From CAILLO01 sp964579735 (lineage in GTDB: Bacteria; Bacillota; Clostridia; Saccharofermentanales; UBA5734), in the NCBI GenBank assembly GCA_964579735.1, contig CAZOHH010000109.1, positions 1 through 5,819 on the forward strand: a stretch of DNA of 5,819 nt. Reading direction: 5' to 3'. The notes beneath the pieces are model-generated. The model saw only the letters and a program-made list of their open reading frames with translations, had not been told where the DNA came from and ran no database searches. Positions 1-4,514 of the stretch are shown in pieces. Numbering within the stretch: position 1 is the first letter of the stretch; every line of letters starts with the position of its first letter. A program made the translations under genes and the position numbers.

Positions 1-937
1 GGCAATCATCCAGCGCTACCAGAAGCGCGAGATCAGCGTCGAGGAGGCGCTGGTCGAAATGTACCTTGCGGGAGTCTCCGTGCGTCGTGTAGAGGACGTC
101 ACGGAGGTCCTGTGGGGTTCTCGTGTGTCGGCCGGCACCATCAGCGAGCTGAACAAGAAGGTGTACGTCCACATCGAGGAATGGCGCCTGCGGCCGCTTC
201 AGGGAAAGTATCCCTACGTCTACCTCGACGGAATCTACCTGAAGAGGAACTGGGGCGGCGAGTACGAGAATGTGGCGGTCCTGGTGGCGTTGGCGGTCAA
301 CGAGGACGGCCAACGGGAAGTCATCGGAGCGGCGGAAGGTATGAAGGAGGATAAGGCGAGCTGGCTCGCGTTCCTGCAGATGCTGAAGCAGCGCGGGTTG
401 AAAGGCACTCAGCTCTTCATCGGCGACAAGTGCCTGGGACTCCTGGAAGCAATCCACGAAGTGTACCCGGAAGCCCGATTCCAGCGCTGCACGGTCCACT
501 TCTACCGCAACGTGTTCTCGCTCGTGCCGAGATCCAAGATGAAGACCGTCGCAGCGATGCTGAAGGCGATCCATGCGCAGGAAGATCTGAAGACGGCCAA
601 GGAGAAGGCAAAGGCGGTCGCCGAGAAGCTGCGGGAGATGAAACTCAAGGACGCCGCGGACCGGATCGAGAACGGAATCGCCGAGACGCTGACCTACATG
701 CACTTCCCGAGGGAGCACTGGTTGAAGATCCGAAGCAACAACGTCATCGAACGGCTGAATCGTGAGATCCGACGCCGGACCCGAGTCGTCGGCACCTTTC
801 CGGACGGAAACTCGGCATTGATGCTGGTCTGCGCACGTCTACGATACGTAGAGGGCGGTTCCTGGGGCCAGAAGAAGTACATGAGCATGAAGCATCTGGA
901 GAATTACGAGGAGGATTTCGAGTCGCTGATCGGCTGA
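1..937 (+). CDS. IS256-family (mutator-type) transposase, 5' end cut off by the window
   Basis: This is the DDE transposase that moves its insertion sequence by cutting and rejoining DNA ends. The frame is open from base 2 with no start in view; an internal ATG at 59 is not the true start, because the codons before it continue the family pattern (VEEALVEMYLAGVSVRRVED). About 311 residues are visible, against roughly 390-410 for complete family members, so about 90 N-terminal residues should lie to the left. Catalytic residues can be placed: first Asp in YLDGIYLK (bases 227-229), second Asp in FIGDKCLG (425-427), and Glu in NNVIERLNREIRRRT (749-751). The family's C-(2)-H signature is RCTVH (485-499). 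The C-terminal block VVGTFPDGNSALMLV is also typical. No frameshift or internal stop is seen, so the visible part looks intact. The gene ends with TGA, 27 bases before the probable IS end. Family assignment is very secure; the specific element is not identified. Confidence 0.95.
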   Translation, partial: AIIQRYQKREISVEEALVEMYLAGVSVRRVEDVTEVLWGSRVSAGTISELNKKVYVHIEEWRLRPLQGKYPYVYLDGIYLKRNWGGEYENVAVLVALAVNEDGQREVIGAAEGMKEDKASWLAFLQMLKQRGLKGTQLFIGDKCLGLLEAIHEVYPEARFQRCTVHFYRNVFSLVPRSKMKTVAAMLKAIHAQEDLKTAKEKAKAVAEKLREMKLKDAADRIENGIAETLTYMHFPREHWLKIRSNNVIERLNREIRRRTRVVGTFPDGNSALMLVCARLRYVEGGSWGQKKYMSMKHLENYEEDFESLIG

Positions 938-964
938 CTACCGCCAGCCAGGTGGGAAGCAAAT

Positions 965-989
965 GTGCGAAAAACTCTTGACGGTACCC
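965..989 (+). repeat. Probable right terminal inverted repeat of the IS256-family element
   Basis: The sequence GTGCGAAAAACTCTTGAC, followed by GGTACCC, starts 27 bases after the transposase stop. Many IS256-family elements end in a similar GTGCGAAAA...TTGAC...TACC pattern, which is established knowledge recalled without a search. Read inward on the minus strand it gives GGGTACCGTCAAGAG. The partner repeat is outside the window, so the exact boundary is unproven. Confidence 0.5.
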
Positions 990-1154
990 AGGATTTTCGG
1001 CAGTACAAGTACATAGCTGGCGGCAGTCGAAGTCCATACAGTAGTAGCGGCAATGAAAGTACAGGATTACCTGCTTTTCGACACTGCAATCAAAAATCTA
1101 GCACAAGGTGGACCCTGAATTGTGGACAACCGAGTCCGTCGGCTGAATATGAAG
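990..1154. other. Spacer with no supported gene, between IS end and terminator
   Basis: This stretch is visibly more AT-rich than the flanking genes. Apart from the direct repeats at 998-1060, nothing is recognised in it. The best short reading frame on the plus strand, ATG at 1053 to TGA at 1118 (21 codons), has no ribosome binding site and no recognisable product. Longer frames crossing it on either strand are shadows that run through rpsT or the transposase. It may be the remains of DNA disrupted by IS insertion. Confidence 0.5.
998..1060 (+). repeat. Three degenerate direct repeats, consensus CGGCARTNNAAGT
   Basis: Copies occur at 998-1010 (CGGCAGTACAAGT), 1021-1033 (CGGCAGTCGAAGT) and 1048-1060 (CGGCAATGAAAGT), with starts 23 and 27 bases apart. 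The first two also share a following N-CATA. A much weaker fourth match (CTGCAATCAAAAA) is at 1084-1096. They lie just outside the probable IS end and about 190 bases past the end of rpsT. Whether they are protein-binding sites or the remains of a duplication cannot be told from the sequence. Confidence 0.5.
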
Positions 1155-1204
1155 AAGAGGCTGTCTCTTGGCAGTTTTTCTTACTGCTTTTGAGACAGCC
1201 TCTT
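1155..1204 (-). terminator. Nested hairpin, likely transcription terminator after rpsT
   Basis: A perfect 13-base inverted repeat (AAGAGGCTGTCTC at 1155-1167 and GAGACAGCCTCTT at 1192-1204) encloses a second small stem (GCAGT at 1171-1175 and ACTGC at 1183-1187). It begins 45 bases past the rpsT stop codon. The bases that follow are only moderately T-rich on either strand (TCTTC leaving on the minus strand, TGCTTT on the plus), so it may work in both directions: ending rpsT transcripts from the right and IS readthrough from the left. A similar GAGGCTGTCTC sequence occurs at the ends of some unrelated insertion sequences, but no transposase gene adjoins it here. Confidence 0.65.
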
Positions 1205-1249
1205 TGCTTTGATTCGTATCACCGGAAGGAGGCGCAAGCCCCCGCGGTC

Positions 1250-1510
1250 CTACTTGCCGGCGTTCGAAGCCTTGGCGAGACGGGACTTCCTGCGGGCGGC
1301 CGTGTTCTTGTGGAGGTAGCCCTTCGCGACGGCCTTGTCGAGAACGGTCTGGGTCTTCTGGACGATCTCGGCCTTCGCAGGGTCAGACGCGGCGATTGCG
1401 ATCTTGGCCTTCTTGACGGCGGTACGGACTGCGCTCTTCTGCATCTTGTTCGCTTCGGTCTTCTTTTCAGTGACGCTTACGCGCTTGATGGCGGACTTGA
1501 TGTTCGGCAT
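1250..1510 (-). CDS. rpsT: 30S ribosomal protein S20
   Basis: S20 is a primary 16S rRNA-binding protein of the small ribosomal subunit, needed for early subunit assembly. The 86-residue product matches the family's usual length (80-90). It opens with MPNIKSAIKRV and is dominated by Lys, Arg and Ala in long helices, ending with the conserved region GYLHKNTAARRKSRLAK, which is diagnostic. The ATG at 1508-1510 is preceded by a near-perfect ribosome binding site, AGGAGGTG at 1516-1523, five bases upstream. The stop is TAG. The gene is transcribed divergently from the RNase J gene, with its own promoter at 1541-1570, and seems to be monocistronic, ending at the hairpin at 1155-1204. Nothing looks abnormal in it. 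Confidence 0.97.
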   Translation of the reverse strand: MPNIKSAIKRVSVTEKKTEANKMQKSAVRTAVKKAKIAIAASDPAKAEIVQKTQTVLDKAVAKGYLHKNTAARRKSRLAKASNAGK

Positions 1511-1515
1511 GGTTT

Positions 1516-1523
1516 CACCTCCT
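1516..1523 (-). promoter_or_regulatory. Ribosome binding site of rpsT
   Basis: AGGAGGTG on the minus strand lies five bases before the rpsT ATG. It is almost fully complementary to the 16S rRNA anti-Shine-Dalgarno sequence and fixes the start at 1510. Confidence 0.9.
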
Positions 1524-1540
1524 GTTCGGAACTCTCAAGC

Positions 1541-1570
1541 ATGATACCACGCTCCTCCGCGTGTGTGCAA
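1541..1570 (-). promoter_or_regulatory. Sigma-70-type promoter of rpsT with extended -10
   Basis: On the minus strand TTGCAC (1565-1570) serves as -35 and TATCAT (1541-1546) as -10, 18 bases apart. TGG immediately upstream of the -10 (1547-1549) makes it an extended -10. Transcription would begin near base 1534, leaving a short leader of about 23 bases with the ribosome binding site in it. The match is good by eye; no experimental evidence is available. Confidence 0.65.
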
Positions 1571-1610
1571 GCCCATTGAGGAAGCCCTTCGGGGCAAAAC
1601 GTCCGTAATG

Positions 1611-1619
1611 TGGTATATT
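1611..1619 (+). promoter_or_regulatory. Probable extended -10 promoter of the RNase J gene
   Basis: TGGTATATT gives an extended -10 (TGG plus TATATT at 1614-1619). No good -35 lies 17-18 bases upstream (GGGGCA at 1591-1596 is poor), though extended -10 promoters tolerate this. Predicted transcription start is near 1626, which would place a possible TTG start codon at 1618 outside the transcript and supports the ATG at 1654. A small hairpin with a TTCG loop (GCCC 1584-1587, GGGC 1592-1595) sits between this box and the rpsT promoter. Confidence 0.5.
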
Positions 1620-1641
1620 GGGGGTGATGAGAATCAGAAAC

Positions 1642-1646
1642 GAGGA
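1642..1646 (+). promoter_or_regulatory. Ribosome binding site that sets the RNase J start
   Basis: GAGGA lies seven bases before the ATG at 1654. The in-frame alternatives TTG 1618, GTG 1624 and ATG 1627 have no comparable site at normal spacing. The shorter start is therefore preferred. Confidence 0.65.
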
Positions 1647-1653
1647 ACAACCC

Positions 1654-3741
1654 ATGACGGATGAAAGACAGCCGCGTAGCAACGGCGCAACAAAACCGAA
1701 AATCGAAGCAGGAATCAACGGCACAGGTACCAATCCCGGGCGGACGCCAGAAGCCCCGCGCCGTGGTGGACAAAGACCCCAGGGAAGCCCCAGACCCCCC
1801 GAAGTCCCCGGTACCCCGACCGGAACCCACCGAACCGCGGCACGTTCTGGAAGCGCTCCTTCCCGACCCGGCAATACCCCGCCCAGATCCGGCAATGCCC
1901 CACCCAGACCCGGAACCGCTCCGACCCGACCCGGAAATTCCCAGGCGCGACCCCAGAACCGGACCTCTTCCACACATCCACGCACGGCCGCCCCCACGCA
2001 GCGCACCGACGCTCCTCAGACCACCCCCTCGACCCGTGCCGTGGTCCGTGCGCCGCTCGCGAATACCGAGGGGCAGTCGCCGAGACTCAAGATCATCCCG
2101 CTCGGAGGCCTGTCCGAAATCGGCAAGAACCTGACGGTCTATGAATTCGGCAACGACATGATCGTCGTCGACTGCGGCATCGGCTTCCCTGAGGAGGACA
2201 TGCCCGGCATCGACGTCGTGATTCCAGACATGTCCTATCTCGTGAAGAACCGCAATCGCGTGCGCGGCGTGTTCCTCACCCACGGACACGAGGACCACAT
2301 CGGCGCCCTTCCCTGGTTGATGAGGGAGATCAAGGCGCCGCTCTACGGCACGCCGCTGACCCTGGCCCTCGCGAAGATCAAGTTCGAGGACCGTCAACTC
2401 CAGTCGTCGGTCAAGTTCATGACCGTCCACGCCGGGGACGTCGTCAAGGCCGGCGTCTTCTCCGTCGAATTCATCCACGCGACCCACAGCATCGCCGATG
2501 CGACCACGCTCGCGATCCGCACGCCGGTCGGCATCGTCGTCCACTCCGGGGACTTCAAGATCGACCACACGCCCATCGATGGCGGACCCCCGGACCTCGC
2601 GCGCCTCGCCGCGCTCGGGACCGAAGGTGTCCTGTTGCTTCTCTGCGAGAGCACGAACGTCGAGAAAAAGGGCTACACGATGTCCGAAAGCAAGGTCGGC
2701 GAGACCTTCGTGGACCTGTTCCAGAAGGCTCCAGGCCGCATCATCATCGCCACCTTCTCGTCCAACGTCCATCGCATGCAGCAGATCTTCACCGCCGCCG
2801 AGCGTTTCAACCGCAAGGTCGCCCTCGTGGGACGCAGCATGCTGAAGGTCTTCGGCGCCGCGGACGAACTCGGTTATATCAAGAAGAACCCCAACACCCT
2901 GATCGAGCTCGAGCAGATCGACGCCTATGACCCCGAGAACCTCGTGATCCTCTCCACGGGCAGTCAGGGCGAGCCCATGTCCGCGTTGACGCGCATGGCC
3001 TTCTCGGAGCACAAGAAGATCGAAATCGTCCGCGGCGACACCGTGATCCTTTCCGCGAGTCCGATCCCAGGCAACGAAAAGCCGATCTACAAGGTTGTGA
3101 ACGAACTCTTCCGCCGCGGTGCCGACGTGGTCTACGAGTCGCTCGCGGATGTGCACGTGTCCGGACACGCCTACCAGGAGGAGCTCAAGCTGATGCACCG
3201 CCTGGTGCGCCCCCGCTTCTTCCTTCCCGTGCACGGCGAGTATCGCCACCTGTCGCGCCACGCCAAGCTGGCCAACGACATGGGCACCCCTTGGGAGAAC
3301 ATCTTCCTCATCGGCAACGGCGACATCCTCGAACTGTCCGCCGACAGCGCGAAGATCGCTGGCTTCGTCAGCGCGGCGGACGTGCTGATCGACGGCTCCG
3401 GCATCGGCGAGGCGGGGAATCTCGTTCTCCGAGACCGCAAGCTCCTGGCCGAGGACGGCGTCCTGTCCGTGGGGATCGCCCTATGGTCCGACAACGGCAC
3501 CCTCGCCGCAGACCCCGATATCCAGGCGCGCGGATTCCTCTACGAGGCCGAAGCCGAACGCGTGATCGAGGAGGCGCGGTCCAAGATCCTGACCTTCCTC
3601 CAGCGTGCCGCGGCTTCGAACAAGCCGATCGCCGCCATGATCCGTTCGAACACCCTCCGCGACCAGCTGCGCGACTTCCTCTACGAGCGCACCCAGCGCC
3701 GGCCGGTGGTCATGGTCTCCCTGATGGAGATCCAACCCTGA
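1654..3741 (+). CDS. rnj: Ribonuclease J with a long Pro/Arg-rich N-terminal extension
   Basis: RNase J is a metallo-beta-lactamase/beta-CASP ribonuclease with 5'-to-3' exonuclease and endonuclease activity, central to mRNA decay and RNA maturation in the cytoplasm. From the ATG at 1654 the protein has 695 residues. The catalytic core starts at about residue 145 (LKIIPLGGLSEIGKN) and is about 551 residues, close to a typical full-length RNase J (about 555). Zinc-site residues are visible: HGHEDH at 210-215, His278 in HATHSIAD, Asp300 in HSGDFKID and His527 in PVHGEY. The beta-CASP region (CESTN, STGSQGEPMSAL, SASPIPGNEKPIY, HVSGHAYQEE) and a C-terminal RNase J domain follow. Residues 1-144 are low-complexity, rich in Pro, Arg, Thr, Gly and Ser, with seven-residue repeats at 64-105. 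Extensions of differing sequence are known in some RNase J proteins, such as that of Helicobacter pylori. An upstream TTG at 1618 would add 12 residues but overlaps the likely -10 box. The gene appears monocistronic and stops with TGA before the hairpin at 3773-3813. Confidence 0.95.
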   Translation: MTDERQPRSNGATKPKIEAGINGTGTNPGRTPEAPRRGGQRPQGSPRPPEVPGTPTGTHRTAARSGSAPSRPGNTPPRSGNAPPRPGTAPTRPGNSQARPQNRTSSTHPRTAAPTQRTDAPQTTPSTRAVVRAPLANTEGQSPRLKIIPLGGLSEIGKNLTVYEFGNDMIVVDCGIGFPEEDMPGIDVVIPDMSYLVKNRNRVRGVFLTHGHEDHIGALPWLMREIKAPLYGTPLTLALAKIKFEDRQLQSSVKFMTVHAGDVVKAGVFSVEFIHATHSIADATTLAIRTPVGIVVHSGDFKIDHTPIDGGPPDLARLAALGTEGVLLLLCESTNVEKKGYTMSESKVGETFVDLFQKAPGRIIIATFSSNVHRMQQIFTAAERFNRKVALVGRSMLKVFGAADELGYIKKNPNTLIELEQIDAYDPENLVILSTGSQGEPMSALTRMAFSEHKKIEIVRGDTVILSASPIPGNEKPIYKVVNELFRRGADVVYESLADVHVSGHAYQEELKLMHRLVRPRFFLPVHGEYRHLSRHAKLANDMGTPWENIFLIGNGDILELSADSAKIAGFVSAADVLIDGSGIGEAGNLVLRDRKLLAEDGVLSVGIALWSDNGTLAADPDIQARGFLYEAEAERVIEEARSKILTFLQRAAASNKPIAAMIRSNTLRDQLRDFLYERTQRRPVVMVSLMEIQP
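1843..1968 (+). repeat. Six 21-base units encoding heptads like RPGNxPP in RNase J
   Basis: Six consecutive 21-base units encode RSGSAPS, RPGNTPP, RSGNAPP, RPGTAPT, RPGNSQA and RPQNRTS (protein residues 64-105 from the ATG at 1654). Arg opens each unit and the pattern R-P/S-G-x-x-P decays toward the end. All units are whole multiples of three, so changes in copy number would keep the frame. The encoded segment is basic, proline-rich and probably unstructured. Confidence 0.8.
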
Positions 3742-3772
3742 CGAGAACCGCAAGGACCCGTACTCATGAACG

Positions 3773-3813
3773 AAAGACCCTCCGGCTTCCGAAGTGGAAA
3801 CCGGAGGGTCTTT
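3773..3813. terminator. Bidirectional intrinsic terminator between converging genes
   Basis: A 13-base stem (AAAGACCCTCCGG at 3773-3785 with CCGGAGGGTCTTT at 3801-3813) encloses a 15-base loop. The plus-strand exit continues the T run (TTTT at 3811-3814), and the minus-strand exit has TTTCGTT. It begins 31 bases after the RNase J stop and lies 24 bases past the corrinoid protein stop on the other strand, so it can serve both converging genes. Confidence 0.85.
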
Positions 3814-3837
3814 TGGGGCTTTCCGGAGAAGGTCGGG

Positions 3838-4479
3838 CTACTTCAGCGCCTTTATGGCAGCGGCAGCCGCTTCCGCCGCGGAGGCCGCGTCGGGGGAGTA
3901 GATGTCGGCGCCGATGCTCTTGCAGAAGGTCTCGTTGACCGGCGCGCCGCCGACCATGATGATGAACTTGTTGCGGACGCCCGCGGCCACGGCGGCGTCG
4001 ACGACGTTCTTCATCTCGCCCATGGTGGTGGTGAGCAGGGCGGAGCAGCAGATGACCTGGACGTTGTTCTCGATGGCGGCAGCGACGAACTTGTCGGCGG
4101 ACACGTCGGTGCCGACGTCGACGACTTCGAGGCCCTTGCCTTCCATCATCATCGCGACGAGGTTCTTGCCGATATCATGCAGGTCGCCCTTGACGGTGCC
4201 GATCAGGACCTTGCCGCTGGCCTTCACGCCCTGGGAGGCGAGCAGGGGCTTCAGGATTTCGGTGCCGGCCTTCATGGCGCGGGCGGCGATCAGGACCTCG
4301 GGGACATACACTTCGTTGTTCTTGAACTTGCCGCCGATGATGCCCATGCCTGCGAGCAGACCCTGGTTGAGGATGTCGGACGCCGGGATTCCGGAATCGA
4401 CGGCTTCCTGTACCATCGCCTTCACGTCCTTGGCCTTGCCCTTCTGCAGCGCTTCGGAGATCATGTCGAGAATTTCCAT
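3838..4479 (-). CDS. Corrinoid methyl-carrier protein (MtaC/MtbC/MttC-like B12-binding protein)
   Basis: These proteins carry a cobamide cofactor whose cobalt accepts a methyl group from a substrate-specific methyltransferase and passes it to a second methyltransferase, feeding tetrahydrofolate or coenzyme M pathways in the cytoplasm. The ATG at 4479 gives 213 residues, usual for the family. Residues 1 to about 85 form the helical cap domain (ILNQGLLAGMGIIGGKF, YVPEVLIAARAMKAG). The Rossmann-like B12 domain follows, with the base-off/His-on signature D99-L-H101-D-I-G104, where His101 is the expected lower cobalt ligand, then SALLTTTM (146-153) and GGAPV (177-181). An alanine-rich tail ends at a TAG stop. 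A strong ribosome binding site, AAGGAGG at 4487-4493, sits seven bases before this ATG; an in-frame ATG at 4518 overlaps the upstream regulator's stop and is less likely. The gene follows the PocR/AraC regulator by 35 bases, so co-transcription is likely. The substrate (methanol, methylamine, betaine, aromatic methyl ether) cannot be told without the partner methyltransferase. Confidence 0.93.
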   Translation of the reverse strand: MEILDMISEALQKGKAKDVKAMVQEAVDSGIPASDILNQGLLAGMGIIGGKFKNNEVYVPEVLIAARAMKAGTEILKPLLASQGVKASGKVLIGTVKGDLHDIGKNLVAMMMEGKGLEVVDVGTDVSADKFVAAAIENNVQVICCSALLTTTMGEMKNVVDAAVAAGVRNKFIIMVGGAPVNETFCKSIGADIYSPDAASAAEAAAAAIKALK

Positions 4480-4486
4480 GGTTTTT

Positions 4487-4493
4487 CCTCCTT
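4487..4493 (-). promoter_or_regulatory. Ribosome binding site that sets the corrinoid protein start
   Basis: AAGGAGG on the minus strand, seven bases before the ATG at 4477-4479, is a strong Shine-Dalgarno sequence. It favours that ATG over the in-frame ATG 13 codons upstream. Confidence 0.85.
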
Positions 4494-4514
4494 GTGGATC
4501 CTGTTTTTCTTGCG

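Larger units (their letters stand above)
1..989 (+). mobile_element. IS256-family insertion sequence, right portion
   Basis: The transposase reading frame plus a terminal-repeat-like sequence at 965-989 indicates the right-hand part of an IS256-family element. The left end lies outside the window, so the matching inverted repeat and the short target-site duplication usual for the family (about 8-9 bases) cannot be checked. The right boundary is therefore an estimate, taken from the resemblance of the GTGCGAAAAACTCTTGAC...TACC sequence to ends of other IS256-family elements and from its short distance to the transposase stop. Confidence 0.65.

Noticed and set aside
1053..1118. 21-codon frame (MKVQDYLLFDTAIKNLAQGGP) in the gene-poor spacer
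   Set aside because: It looks somewhat protein-like, but it has no ribosome binding site, is very short and cannot be tied to a family. It might be the start of a degraded gene; the sequence alone does not support a call.
965..1579. 204-codon open frame on the plus strand over the IS end and rpsT
   Set aside because: It begins inside the probable IS terminal repeat and crosses rpsT antisense. There is no ribosome binding site and no family resemblance.
1843..1968. CRISPR-like array
   Set aside because: The units are contiguous 21-base in-frame codon repeats with no spacers, inside a coding gene.
1477..3261. 594-codon open frame on the minus strand opposite the RNase J gene
   Set aside because: It lies antisense to a strongly conserved gene and also overlaps rpsT and its promoter. 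Its composition (rich in Asp, Val, His, Gly and Arg) is what the complement of GC-rich coding DNA gives, and no family is recognisable.
3838..3840. TAG stop of the corrinoid gene as a possible pyrrolysine codon
   Set aside because: TAG also ends rpsT here. The product is already full length for the family at this codon, and a terminator follows soon after. Pyrrolysine occurs in the methyltransferase partner, not in the corrinoid protein.
4480..4514. Separate promoter or cobalamin riboswitch between the regulator and the corrinoid gene
   Set aside because: The gap is only 35 bases and is mostly taken up by the ribosome binding site. A riboswitch would not fit and no promoter boxes are visible.
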